Source: Dichetophora obliterata
Lineage: Eukaryota; Arthropoda; Insecta; Diptera; Sciomyzidae
DNA length: 64,000 nucleotides
Reading direction: 5' to 3'
Assembly (NCBI GenBank): GCA_963920525.1
Contig: OY986436.1
Span: 95,177,342 to 95,241,341 of the forward strand
Positions within the stretch are counted from its first letter, which is position 1. Every line of letters starts with the position of its first letter. The notes below the pieces were generated by a model that made no database searches, was not told the DNA's origin, and saw only the letters and a list, made by a program, of their open reading frames with translations. A program made the position numbers and the translations under genes. This document shows positions 20,601-31,963 of this stretch, piece by piece.

Positions 20601-20915
20601 ATGGTCCTCATGAATTCAGGGAAGTTTGCCGGTGCTTTTATGACTTATTTTTCATACCTTACGTTAATACCTATTTTGTATGAAATAATACAGCATGTTA
20701 CTGCACCGTATTATTTCGGATTTTCTTATTCACCTGAAAAAACCAGGGAAGTTTTCCTGTGCATTTCTGATTTCTTTTGTGTCATACCATTTGTTACCCA
20801 TTTTGTTCCAATAATGTAACATTTTAAAGTCTGCGGTATTCGCTGGGAAAAGGTGAGATTCTCTTCGATTACAAAAACCAGGAAAGTTTTCCGGTGCAAT
20901 TACGACCACAGTCAA
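20601..20915. repeat. Three degenerate direct repeats of about 140 bp
   Basis: TTCAGGGAAGTTTGCCGGTG (20616), AACCAGGGAAGTTTTCCTG (20742) and AACCAGGAAAGTTTTCCGG (20877) recur at roughly equal spacing. Open frames on both strands here are short and carry no known motif. Confidence 0.6.
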
Positions 20916-21183
20916 ACATTTTGCGCTAGTATTGGGGCAATTTGACGTAAAATCCTACATCGTGCCATCCCTTTCGTGCCATCCCCATCGAAGTTTCCTA
21001 TCTGTTATCTGTGCTTTTAGCAACTTTTTTCTTTCTCTCTCTCTCTTTTTATGCTCTCGTTGTCTTCTCTCGTTGCAAGTTTTTTGAGTACATGAAAGCT
21101 TTACTAGTAAAAACTTGTAACAATTTTTGTTACTTTTGGCTGTTTTTTTTTTGTTACGTTAAATATTTTTGATTTTCAAAGCC

Positions 21184-21994
21184 ATCCCAGCTAGACAGCT
21201 AACTGTTAAATATTCCGTATATATGGCATATACGTAGCGACCTTGACGTTAAAGTCATATAAAATTCTCCATACATTGTACGTTAAATTTGTTCTACCAA
21301 AATACTATATATATGGACAGACGCTCATCTGTGTGATCTGGCATCTCTGTCTGCCACACATGTTTTAGCCATAAAAAAAAGTTTAGCTGAACTGCTCACA
21401 CCAATAAGAAAATCTGCTTTGCAATTTTCTCCCCCCATGCCGCTATATCATGACCACCCCCTAGCCAAGAGAATAGAACTCTGACGTTTATTTTAAATTA
21501 CAAAGACAATTTTTGAATCCATTTTTATTTATTTCTTGCAATGCATTAATTACCTTGAGATTACGGGTTACAACATTACGGCTTTAAAAATTAAAAACAA
21601 ACAATGCATATAAAATCCATCGGTTTTGCAATTATTTCCTTACAACAGCAATAGCTCCAGCGACAGCAGCAGTTGTTTGAGTTGCGATTGTAGTTAATCC
21701 AGACAATGGAAATGTTTTTCATTAATCCTATTTAGTCTTCTGAAAAGAAAAAAATGTTGAATTGTTTTATTTGGTTTGTATTATTTGCATACTTCCCTTC
21801 GATTGTCTGCTAATTTTGTTTGGTTTGTTATTTTTGTTGCTAGTTTATTATATTTTTGGCCGTAAAAAAGCAAGACATATAAACATACATAACTTTCCTT
21901 GTTTAACATAACAACAGAACGTATGAATGTATTGCTGAAAACCAAATTTTGTTTCGTTGTGTTTGTAAACACGTTAGAGCTGTCTAGCTGGGAT
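21184..21994. mobile_element. 811-bp non-autonomous DNA transposon with perfect 17-base termini
   Basis: ATCCCAGCTAGACAGCT (21184) and AGCTGTCTAGCTGGGAT (to 21994) are exact inverses. The interior is AT-rich without a transposase. The target duplication is unclear: only AT sits at both CCCAGC edges. The superfamily is not assigned. Confidence 0.75.
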
Positions 21995-23520
21995 CACACC
22001 GTGATGCACAGTATGCAGTGTTCCCAACTTAAGGGTTTCCCCCCTAAATTAAGGGGGGAAATGGAATGGGATTTTTAAGGGTTTTATATTTTTAGGGGTT
22101 TTTTAGGGACTTTTAAGCATTGGATAATCCAATTTACAGGCATGCTACACTAGCCAGTATACTACACTAGCCAGTAGTTCGAAAAACTCAAAATATTCAT
22201 ACTATTTTACAAATACACTCACACTGGATTCACTTTCACGCCACTTTCATCGCTACTGGCAACGAAATTTCAGAGCCAGTGAATTTTGACAGCAGCGGCC
22301 AGTGTATGTCAAAAAGGGGAATATCAGTGCTGTTATTAATTAATTTTTGGTGGGTTTATCTCTGGTTTTCGTCGATTTCGTACAGGAAGCAACACTGATA
22401 GCTGGTTTACAATTAAAAGAAAAAAACAACAAGTAAAGCACACGCAAGCTGCAATAGCAGCGAGAACCTTCGCATTCGATGGATTTTTTTTAATGAACTT
22501 TCACGTGCATGTGTAGCACCTCTTGCTAGCATGAAAGTTCGAAATTTTTCGAACCATTCGAACAGTGCACGTATTCTTTCGCACTTTCACTGGCACATGC
22601 CTGTGTAACCCAAGAATGATAGAATAATAGATTGCGCAGATCGTAAAAATAATTGTCTACGATCTGTGCATTTCGTCATGATAGCCTTACGATATGAACT
22701 TACGATATGAGATTGTTGTCAATTAATGTAGACAAATGTGAAACTAGTCTGTAAGCAGTGCAATAAAATTATTAATATAATTGACTAAACAAATTTTTCC
22801 ACCGTTTTATATTAAAATATGAATAAAGAATTATAAAAGAGTGCTGCGTATATAATTTTTTTGCTAGTTGTTTTAGGTTTTTTTTTTTTGGTTTTAAAGC
22901 AAGTTGGAATGGAACCAACTTGCATTGGCAAAAGATTCAAGAAACAAACTTTGTTTAGCCTGACGTCATGATCGTAAAAAATATTTTTATCGTAGCTAGA
23001 AAAGTCAAAATGAAAAGTAAACAACATGTCGGACCTGCGCAATACGTAATCCTTTTATCTATCATTCTTGTGTGTAACCGGCCTGTTACTACGAAGTTTT
23101 TGAATTTATTCCGATTTTGCTATGCATTTACTCCTCAATTATTTTCCTTTTTCATTCCCTGCTCGTTACTATGGTGTAAAAAACAAGGTGAACGTGACGT
23201 ATATATACTTTGCTACAGCTGTAAGACTTATGAATGAGTAAAAAAACAGAAAAGGTGATTTTGTATGGTTTAACAACTCAAATGTTTGATTTTTACAACA
23301 AAAATTTCAAATCGCGTTCATTTTGTTTTGAATAAGAACCGAAGAAACATATTTTTTTTTATATATTAAATCATTTATAGCTAAAGATTATAACAAGTTG
23401 TTAATTGATATTTTTTATTTAGGGGGGAATCGCAATTAATTGTAGCTATTTTAGAGATTTTTGACAAAAGCTTTACAGACAAATATTTTTGTAAGTTAGT
23501 AACACTATAGTATGTTTTAT
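21995..23520. other. Mixed short repeats, no gene
   Basis: Holds a run of TTAAGGG/GGGGTTTT variants (22030-22110), a doubled ACACTAGCCAGTA (22147 and 22165), and a repeat shared with 8271 (CCCAAGAATGATAGAATA, 22612). A self-complementary ACGATCTG pair flanks TAAAAATAATTGTCT near 22640-22675. A possible MITE spans about 22138-22612 (GCATGCTACAC against TGCCTGTGTAACC), but its ends are weak. Confidence 0.4.
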
Positions 23521-23641
23521 CGTCTGAAATCTGCTTATGCAACTCTGTCTGCTCTGCGATATTCAGACTGAACGCACCTAAAGCTTTGCTATTTTGATTA
23601 ACTTGTGAAAATTTTTTAGAGAAAAGTTTTGTTTTTAATCA

Positions 23642-24420
23642 ATGAAAATGTCGGATCCTTTAAGACATAAGACTGTTAATACCGTGATAGTGAACGAAAT
23701 GGCAATGAAGTTCTCAAAAGTACACAGCCCTAAAATGAAGAGCGTTTATTGGAAACATTTTGGTTTTCCCACAAATGAGAACGACCACATCATAACAAAG
23801 CAAAGCGTGGTCTGCGTCCTCTGTCACAAGGTTCTGACCAATCATGGAAACACCACCAATCTTCGAGCTCATTTACAACATCGTCACAAAGATGTTTTTC
23901 TTAGAATATGTAGAGAGAACGATATTAAAGTTCCTCCTAGAAAGACACCAAAACAGTTGAAACATGAATCAAGAGTAGCAAAACATTTTGACATTAATCG
24001 TAAAATAAAATTGGAGTTTAACACTAATACACAGTTCAATGAAGATTCAAGTAATAATGATGACCACACAATGCTATATGAATCTATGGTTCCAATAACA
24101 TATGATGATGACAGTGAATCTTACGCAAAAGTAGAGACATCAGTATGCCCAAACTATCCCATGTCTCCGGCAGTGACAAAAAGTTCACCTCCAGACAATA
24201 TAGACACAATAGATATGGTTGACGATGAATGTGGTCAGACAGAAATAAAAGGTTCTAACTACCGACTAGATGTTATTGAGATGGACTCTTACCAGTTACA
24301 AGACGCATTGGTGAACCTTATTGTTAAAGATTTAAAAAATGTTTCGACTTTATATGATGAAGGGATGTCGCAGTTCTTGCGCACAATAAACGGTACTTCA
24401 CTGATTCCACCACAAAAAAA
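23642..24420 (+). CDS. BED zinc-finger exon of a probable hAT-derived gene
   Basis: The ATG at 23642 opens 259 codons to a consensus donor (AAAAAA followed by GTAAGT, about 24420); reading through gives a stop at 24440-24442. Residues about 35-85 form a BED finger: KSVYWKHFGFP, then VVCVLCHKVLTNHGNTTNLR and AHLQHRHKD, with the Cys-x2-Cys and His-x4-His ligands intact. The middle is acidic and serine-rich. The end DALVNLIVKDLKNVSTLYDE is the start of a hAT transposase-type domain. No frameshift or stop occurs before the donor, unlike the surrounding transposon relics. I infer a first coding exon of a domesticated hAT or BED-type regulator whose later exons lie outside or far off. An intact transposon exon is the alternative, but no TIR was found. 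Confidence 0.7.
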
Positions 24421-24488
24421 AGTAAGTTTAAACTTTGCATAGATATGGGATCCAATTGCTTCACAAAGAGTTTTGTGTATATATATTA

Positions 24489-24793
24489 GGGCGGGTCAAA
24501 TTCTGGCTCAGCGAAATTCGTAAAATACATGTCATTTCAAGACTTTTTCTCCACTACAGCATATACAAATTCTGAAAAAAAACTGTGCGGACTTTCGTAA
24601 ATAGATTCATACACATACATTCATACATTCATATTTTATAATTGAGAACAAAATCTATTTACGAAAGTCCGCACAGCTTTTTTTCAGAATTTGTATATGC
24701 TGTAGTGGAGAAAAAGTCTTGAAATTACATGTATTTTACGAATTTCGCTGAGCCAGACCTCCAAAAAATTCGTCCATACAAATTGACCCGCCC
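24489..24793. mobile_element. 305-bp foldback MITE flanked by TA
   Basis: Termini GGGCGGGTCAAATT and AATTGACCCGCCC are inverted, with TA on both outer sides. Arms of about 125 bases each (including ATTTACGAAAGTCCGCAC near 24655 against its complement near 24585) are almost identical. It lies about 70 bases beyond the splice donor of the BED exon, so it would be intronic in that gene. Confidence 0.88.
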
Positions 24794-24958
24794 TAATATA
24801 TATAAAGGCATTTTATAAATAAATACTTTGCACAAATAAAGAGATGAGTGAAAAAAAAGTTCAGAAAATTAAGCTCAAAGTCTCGCATTTGTACTTAAAT
24901 CAATACTAAATCAAACTTTGTGAAGAAGTTATTTTCTAAAATAGCCACAAACATGTTT

Positions 24959-25142
24959 GTTCATTCGTAGCGATATTCATAAGATTTTTGAAGTAATTTG
25001 TTACGACGTGTTTTGGTTGTCGGAGAAAATTTTAATAAAAATTCATACAGCAAAAGTAAATATTCCTTCTAAATTTTATTTAAAGTTTCCTCCGACAGCC
25101 AAAACACGCGTAAAAAATTACTTTAAAAATCTACGAATGAAC
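24959..25142. mobile_element. Small foldback element
   Basis: TTCATTCGTAG and CTACGAATGAAC, with inner pairs CGTGTTTTGGTTGTCGGAG and CTCCGACAGCCAAAACACG, make arms of about 75 bases. The short open frame across it is an artefact of the structure. Confidence 0.75.
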
Positions 25143-25245
25143 TCAGTGATGTCTTTTTCATAGATTCTACGATATCGTTCTACGACGGGACCCAGTGATA
25201 GAGCTGCACATCTTCATCCATGCATAAAATAGCGAAAATCCGAAA

Positions 25246-25520
25246 ATGCGACTTATCGACCACTTTGCGCGAATTTATCGTATGTGTCAAAAAACAAATT
25301 TTACAGAACCGATTTTTTCTACTTTTCTGTACTTTAGCTTGCAATGTCAAAACCAAATTTTACATCCGCTTAGATAATTAACTAATTTACTATAATGATT
25401 ACAGCTACAATATTTTACCAAGGATGCGTTGGGGAGTGTAAAACAAATTTGCATCAAAAATTCAGTTTCGCAAAAATGGCACATACGATAATAACGCGCA
25501 AAAGGGTCGATATTACTCAT
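25246..25520. mobile_element. MITE with ATGCGACTTATCGACC-like termini
   Basis: The left arm ATGCGACTTATCGACCACTT followed by TGCGCGAATTTATCGTATGT pairs with the right arm ending ACGATAATAACGCGCAAAAG and GGTCGATATTACTCAT. No coding content. Confidence 0.72.
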
Positions 25521-25930
25521 GTCTTCAAATATTAAACAACCAATTCTTTTTTACTTGTTTTCATCTAAGTAAAGGTTTTTTTTTTATTTTGAATAAAGAG
25601 TATATAATTTTCCAATAAGATTTTTTTGGAAAAAAAAGTTCAAATATAAATATAACCTCTTTCGATAGAAGTTTCTTTGTAAAAAGGATTTATTTATTTA
25701 TTTTATCTACTGCGTTTTACCCCTTACAGATTACAAAAACTTAAAACTAAATTAATAAAATTTAAAAGAGATAAATTGCAAAGAATATTGATCTGGATTA
25801 TCCTAATTGTAAATTACATAGTATTTGATATTATAATAGGTTGAACTCATAGGTACTTTGTATATATGCAGTCAGTCTTTTATTTATTACAATCTATTAA
25901 TAATTTTCTCCAAATATTTCTTGAATACAT
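25521..25930. other. AT-rich DNA, no feature recognised
   Basis: Nothing beyond homopolymer runs and TTTATTTATTTA near 25690 can be supported. Confidence 0.35.
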
Positions 25931-26320
25931 ATCTACAGCGCGCTTGACTATTGCTCATGTGTCCTGGGTTCGAGTCCTGGGCCATGGTCCTACGCTATAA
26001 CCTTTCTTTCCTTATTCCTAATCAAAGGAACTTAAAACATATCAATTTGCGACGAAAAGTTGTAGTTGGTAGTGGTAGGAAAAGTTTGTGGAGAGGAACG
26101 CCTTAGCAACTTGATTTGACTGAGGTCAAGGCATAACACTTGCTTCAGATTTAAAATCACATGTTTCTACAGCTTCTGCCACATTAAGAACATCCAACAC
26201 AAAAGTTTCACTTGATTACTCCCTTCTTCCATTCTGTGGTATCACAACGGACCAAAAATATGGTCTAAGTGGGCTGGTCTAAAGAACTGCCGCCAACTTA
26301 ACCTAACCTAAAGCCTAATA
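25931..26320 (+). mobile_element. tRNA-derived SINE, diverged copy (family A)
   Basis: The B box GGTTCGAGTCC (25967-25977) is intact and the A box region is worn. The body carries GAGGTCAAGGCATAACACTT, matching the copy at 7160-7175. The 3' end has TTAACCTAACCTAAAG (26298-26313). It is longer than the first copy. Confidence 0.62.
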
Positions 26321-26599
26321 TATTAGCTACCGAGTTGCTTTTCGAAGGCACCTCGTCAATGGTTCATTAAGGCCATAATTTATCTATGGTGGGATATATA
26401 AAACAGTTGAGTTTCTCTGAGACAACGAGCAGAAATGTGGAACGGAATGAGGGACATTAGTTCCGGAGAATATATTCTTTCGTCGATAATATCTTTTATA
26501 AACATTATATTAGCAATTTCTCGTCTTTTTGCAGTGTATGTAAATGTAGCAATCGGCAGCGCACCCAGTAACAGTTGCTCAAGATAATCCTTGGTTTAG

Positions 26600-27262
26600 G
26601 TTATAATGATTCTCCAAATATTTTGACTCTAGCGATAACCATCCGTGAGCTAGAATGGTTTGAAATAACCTCAAAAAATTGAGTTTTTTCGTAACCATAT
26701 TGGTTTATGTAGTAGTTGTAAAAAATAAACTGTCTGAAATTACAGCCCGGAAAAAGCTCTTTAAATCTGCATCAAAAATTCAAAGTTTTGCATTCGGATT
26801 AAAAATAATGCTTAATACTAAAGAAAAAACTTAATTATTTCTAATGCGATCTTCCCTTTCAAGATATTGTTGGAAAGGTTTTGAGTGCTCGCATTGATTC
26901 CTATTCAGAATTGCTTAAATTGATTTATATTAAAACTAAAATATTGTACGAAATTAAAAAAAAAATAAATGTAATAAAGTTATTTAAATTTTGAAAGTTT
27001 TTGTATGAAACTAAAATAAAAAAATATCAAAAATATGTTTGAAAAATAGCGTTTTCTTAATCTGATTGCAAATATTTAAAATTTTTTTATGCAGATTGGA
27101 CGAGCTGTTTCCGGCCTATAATTTCTGACAGTTAATTTTATTACAATTAGTACACTAGCCAATATTTTTGCCAAAAAACTCTATTTTTAAAGGTTATTTA
27201 AAACCACTCCAGCTTACGGATGGCTATCGCTAGAGTCGAAATATTTGGGTAATATCATAACA
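26600..27262. mobile_element. Foldback element with arms of about 170 bases
   Basis: The left arm (26605-26790), with TTTGACTCTAGCGATAACCA and CTGTCTGAAATTACAGCCCG, pairs with the right arm (27085-27260), with CGGCCTATAATTTCTGACAG and TGGCTATCGCTAGAGTCGAA. The core is AT-rich and non-coding. Confidence 0.8.
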
Positions 27263-27639
27263 TAAACCAACGATTATTTTGTAAAAGCAAGAATGTAGTA
27301 TAAAATTTTTTAAAGCAAAAACGATCCATACCATGCTGTGTTGAACATTAAACATAAGTCGAAGGGTTGCAAGTGAGCATAAGACGAGTATGTGCTATAG
27401 AGTAAAGGGTTGCGGGGGCGATGGAAATAAAATAAATTCAATGACGTATCTTTTAAAATGTTGGCGCTTAAAACGGCATTTAGGGTTATATATGCGTAAA
27501 AACGGAAAATTTGATAAAATATTTTAGAAACAAAAAAAAAAAAGAAAACCTCATATTTGCAAAACTTTTTTTTATTTAATAGCTGCTATATCTACTTTAA
27601 GCCCTGGGAAATCCAAGGTACTCAATTTTTTTAATTTTT
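27263..27639. other. No gene recognised
   Basis: AT-rich sequence with a G-rich interruption (GGGTTGCGGGGGCG near 27405-27418) and A runs. No coding motif is visible. Confidence 0.35.
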
Positions 27640-28090
27640 TTCTAATCTATATGATGTTCCTAAGGATGCCTGTATGAACCGTTTCGTATGAAACTATCAC
27701 TGACCATTTCGTAGGAAAGGTTTTGAATTTGTGGTCGATGAGACTGTATGCGAAGGTTTGAATATTCTCAACACGTCGCACTATATTTATCAACTGAAAA
27801 AAACTTCAATACATATAAAATAAACAAAAAAATATATTAGTAGTGACTTTTTTTTTTAAAAACGCAAATTTTCATCTATATGATGTTCCTAAGAATGCCT
27901 GTATAAACTGTTTTGTATGAAACTGTCTCTGACCGTTTCGTATGAAAGGTATTGAATTTGTGGTCGATGAGACTGTATGCGAAGGTTTGAATAATCTCAA
28001 CACTTCGCACTATATTTATCAAATGAAAAAAATGTCAATACATATAAAATAAACAAAAAAATATTTTAGTAGTGACTTTTTTTTTTGTAA
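27640..28090. repeat. Direct duplication of about 230 bp
   Basis: CTATATGATGTTCCTAAGGA (27645) and CTATATGATGTTCCTAAGAA (27876) start two adjacent copies. Both continue through GGTCGATGAGACTGTATGCG and end at GTGACTTTTTTTT. Divergence is only a few percent, so the duplication is fairly recent. Confidence 0.85.
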
Positions 28091-28606
28091 AAACTGAAAT
28101 TTTTATTAAACATTTGGTAAGATAAAAAGAGTCACCTCAAATTGTAACCATATTTTTTTATTTAATCAATATTATGTCTACTTTAAGCTCAAAAGTGGTA
28201 CGGTGAGCAAACTTACGGTTGCCTTGTTTTTTTAACCAATTTGAAAAAAAACTGCTTATTTTAATTTCGAAACCAGTTTTTTATAGTTGTGATATTGAAA
28301 TTTTACCGTTTTTATAAAGTCACTTTGTATTGGAGGTAGGCGTGGTTTTCGACAGATTTGAATAATTTTAAAAGTATGTAATTAGGATTGAAGCTCATTC
28401 GCTAAAGTTAAAGTGATTAAATTAATTTTTGTGGAATTTAAAGAGAGCTAACCGTTTTTACAGTTGCCAATCATCTCCCATCGAGTGCAGTCGGGTATTT
28501 TTCTAACTCTTTTGTCATCGCGACTTTACTTTAATCGCTTTTGCGTAATATCTTTCATATTCTTCTAATATTGTTACTTTTTGCTTACAGTGAGTGAGTG
28601 AAAAAA
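28091..28606. other. Spacer and probable 5' UTR of the I-clade retroposon
   Basis: The last part (about 28470-28606), containing CAGTGAGTGAGTG (28589-28601) before the ATG at 28613, is likely the retroposon leader, where I elements keep an internal promoter. The rest is AT-rich without a feature. Confidence 0.4.
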
Positions 28607-29660
28607 AAATAAATGATTATGGCCTCCGACCCCGGCGGAGGATCTCGGAATTATTCCATTTTAGGAGATAGTCCTCCAGCAAAAAGGAAATTTAATTTAA
28701 ATAATAAAAATGATTTTCCAAAAATAGATCATATCAAAGTAAATTAAAACAATAACAAAATGTGCCCCAAATACCAATCAGCTCTTTCAACATATTTCTT
28801 GTGTCAAAAGCTCTCGAAAGTATTTCTGAAACCCCTAATAAAATTTGTTATGCAAGAGAAGGTCATCTCTTGATTTTAACAAAGAATAATAAACAAACAA
28901 ATCTCTTTTTAACCGACTTCGTTGGTTTTTTATTTTTTTAAATGTATGTACATCGATAACTCCTAAAGTACTTGCCCGATTGCCACAATTTTTTGTCAAC
29001 AGATAGAGATATTAGACGCGGAGGTGCTCAAGTGCACCTTTTATTTCACAATAAAAATAACGCTTTACAGTCCAGACTTTCAAACAAAAGTGTAGCACTT
29101 CCAACAATCTTGAATACTCTATTCTCAACATTAACTCCAACATAATAGCCATTGCAGCAGAAATTCAAGCAAACATTCCTTTTATAATTATAAATATTTA
29201 CATATTACCTTTAGATAACTTTTCAGAAAATGATTTTCACAATCTCATTAGTAACTTTAACAAGCCAATATTTCTGCTAGGAGACTTTAACGCATGAAGC
29301 CTACTATGGGTGTCCCAAAAATACAACAAGAAAGGCAGAATAGTTTCCAAATTTATCGAGAATAGTAACATGCTCATTCTAAATGATAATTCTCGTACTC
29401 ATTTTTCAACCCATTCCACTCTCACGAATGTAGACCTATCAATTTGCAGCCAACAACTTCTTTTATCAGCCTCAAGGTCAATTGACCGCTTCCTTCATGG
29501 TAGCGACCATTTTGCCATCGACATTAAATTATTTGAAGAACTTCAATACGACCCACTCCTAAAAAACACACGTTTCATCACTGACCTTGCAAATTGGTCA
29601 AATTTTAGTTTCTGGCTTCCAAATATGGGTATTTCCAAAGGAAAGTCTACCGTGACCAAA
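28607..29660 (+). pseudogene. I-clade non-LTR retrotransposon, ORF1 start and endonuclease
   Basis: The ATG at 28613 opens IMASDPGGGSRNYSILGDSP and PAKRKFNLNN, a plausible ORF1 start, followed by frameshifts. A break at 28909 brings in unrelated repeat. From about 29100 the endonuclease appears, with ANIPFIIINIYILPLDNFSE, FLLGDFNA (29271-29296), RGRIV-like GRIVSKFIENSNMLILNDNS and FLHGSDHFAIDIKL, i.e. the GDFN and GSDHF catalytic blocks of the I factor. TGA/frame changes after GDFNA confirm decay. The reverse transcriptase part resumes near 33184 beyond the DNA transposon at 29701-32459. Confidence 0.75.
28909..29010. repeat. Widespread insect repeat fragment (AACCGACTTCGTTGG type)
   Basis: AACCGACTTCGTTGGTTTTT followed by ATGTATGTACATCGATAACT resembles a short mobile sequence I recall from many insects, notably moths. 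It interrupts the I-type ORF1. Its class is unknown to me. Confidence 0.4.
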
Positions 29661-29954
29661 AAATTAAAACTTATTAAAAACTTATTATTTTATGTTATTA
29701 CACCGTGTTACACACATTCTGTCCTATGAACCAAATTTACTTTTTCGGAAAGGGGATAAAAAATAAAAATACACGTGTATCGGCGATTTTCATGTACACG
29801 TCAGAATTTTTTTTTAAGTTTGAAGTATATATATATATATTTTTTTTAATGGTTATCGTTTTTTTTAAGGTTTCAGTTCGTTAAAAAAACAATTTTTTTT
29901 ATTACTTTTGTTTTATAAAAATAAAGAATTGTTACATTAAAAATTTTAATGTTT

Positions 29955-31738
29955 TTAAAGAAATTTAGGCCTTTTATTTTTGCGGTTGTAAGCATTTGCT
30001 TCAGTATCGCGACAAATAGACCAACAGTATTCGCCAAGCATATGCGTAATGTCTTTTCCTTTAAAGCGCTTTTTAATAGCCGCAATGTCCTGATTTAACC
30101 TTTTGCCATGCTCATCGCTACAAGCTCCTAAATCATCAGGGAAAAAATCTAAATGATTGTGAAGAAAATGGATCTTTAGCGACATTAAAATGACCATTTC
30201 GCCATATGCCGAAATCATTTCTGCGACAATATTTTTATAATTGGCAGCTCGTTTGTTGCCAAGAAACTGCTCAATAACGGCAACTGTACCTTTCCATGCA
30301 CGTTGTTCGATAGCACTTAATTTTGATGAAAATTCAGAACTTGCAATTATTTGTTTTATCTGCGGACCATTGAAAACACCTTAAATCAAAAAAATCATTA
30401 AAAAACATAAAGTTACTGAATGACTTCTTAAAAAAAATACCTGCATGAATCTTTGCGCCGCTCAATTTCGGGAAAATGTTGCGGAAAGTTGCAATGGCCT
30501 CGACATCACGATCCAGTTTTTTAACAAAATTTGATACGAGACCGAGCTTAATGTGTAATGGAGGCAAAATGATTTGAGACGGCTGCACCAATGGTAGATT
30601 CTCTATACTTTATACTCCTACTTTGTAGCATGTTCGCGGCTTCCACTTAAATTCAGTGTAATGCTCATCTCTTTTTCGACCTTCCCATGTACACAAAAAG
30701 CACTGGTGGGTTGTAAGTCCACGCTTAACACCCATGAGTAAACCGACCACTTTCAGATCGCAGCATATTTTCCAATTATGCTCTTTGTACTTTATCAACT
30801 GTAATATTAATTCCATGCCTTCGTATGTTTCCTTGAGGTTTGTGGCATATGCGATCGGGACAGATGGATGTGTGTTGCCGATATGAAGCAGCACGACTTT
30901 AAGGCTGTTGACCGATGCATCGATGAAAAGTCGCCACTCCTCTGAAATATGTGGGTAACCGATTTTTGCAAACACCGAATCAATGTCACAACAATAAGCC
31001 AAGTTTTTTTTTCCCGATCTTCGTGCAATCTAAAAAATTGGTCATATGGAATAGTGCTACCTCGATCACGAGTGGCTGTTATTTTAAAATCAGCCGCCAC
31101 TATATTCCACTGCTTAAAGCGTGATGCAAAGAGTTCTGCTGTTCTCCTCGACAAATTTCCGTTTCGTACGAGGTCATTGAAGTCGGCTTGCGTTATAAAA
31201 TGCGGCATTGCAGTTCCAATTTCACTGGGTGTTGCCACTAATTCCGATACTTGTGGACTCTCGCATCTCGCATTCGATGGAAGAAAAGTTGATAGCAGTT
31301 TTGGTACAACTGTTGATTCTGCATCTCTTATTTCGGGAACATTATCAAAAATCTCCACTGAAGCCGCTACACGGTCTTCTGGTGAGTATAGAACTGCTGG
31401 AATTACCGATTCTACATTAGCGTAGCGAATTTTGTTGCGGTGAATGTATTGGTACCCTTTTGTTTGAGCAAAAGTTACACAAAAGTAGCACAATTCATTG
31501 CAGTGCTCCGTGCGTGGTAGCCAAATTGTTGGTACAGCGTACTTTATTGTTGACATTCCATCAGTAAACTTGCACAAATTTCTGTAGCAATAGTCGCACA
31601 CGACTTCCGGAGTATACCACAAGTAAGGAACATAAGCAGTCTTAAATATTTTCTGAAACGAGGAATATTTTTGAAATTTTTACTTGGTGCGAATAAGCCA
31701 CAAACGTAACAAAAGCTATTTCGCGTCGGACACTGCAT
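29955..31738 (-). pseudogene. Transposase-like cysteine-rich protein of the 29.7 kb transposon
   Basis: The ATG at 31738-31736 opens MQCPTRNSFCYVCGLFAPSK. Next come YTPEVVCDYCYRNLCKF and EHCNELCYFCV, which together look like a zinc-binding N-terminus. The core has EEWRLFIDASVNSLKVVLLH, CCDLKVVGLLMGVKRGLTTH with CFLCTW, IILPPLHIKLGLVSNFVKKL, HFLHNHLDFFPDDLG and SDEHGKRLNQDIAAIKKRF. The Asp in FIDAS, the Asp in CCDLK and the Glu in SDEHG are my candidates for an RNase-H-type triad. A spliceable intron (30379-30441) joins KIHAG to VFNGPQIK. Breaks: an indel near 31650 or a very short intron, a frameshift at an A run near 31012, and a TAA near 30605. Related proteins exist in many invertebrates without a named function, to my recollection. 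Confidence 0.72.
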
Positions 31739-31822
31739 TTTTTTCAGATGAAATATATAGAAATACGTTTTCGCACAACAGAACTTAAAACAATATTGCA
31801 ATTCCTTATTTCATCTGTCAGA

Positions 31823-31963
31823 AGGGGCCCTCAAACGATACTACATGTCCATCCGACCTGTCAAGTCATCACACATGTAGTATTGTTCGTGTGCAAGAAA
31901 TCAAGTCGGATGGAATTGTCCGATGGAAGTTGGATGGATATGTAGTATCGTTTGAGGGCCCCT
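31823..31963. mobile_element. 141-bp MITE nested in the 29.7 kb transposon
   Basis: AGGGGCCCTCAAACGATACT and AGTATCGTTTGAGGGCCCCT are perfect inverted ends, and the arms continue to the GGACATG/TATCCAT region. AGA flanks both sides (31820-31822, 31964-31966). It lies just upstream of the transposase ATG. Confidence 0.85.

Noticed and set aside
30949..31425. 158-codon plus-strand open frame
   Set aside because: Shadow of the minus-strand transposase-like gene, which has the recognisable motifs.
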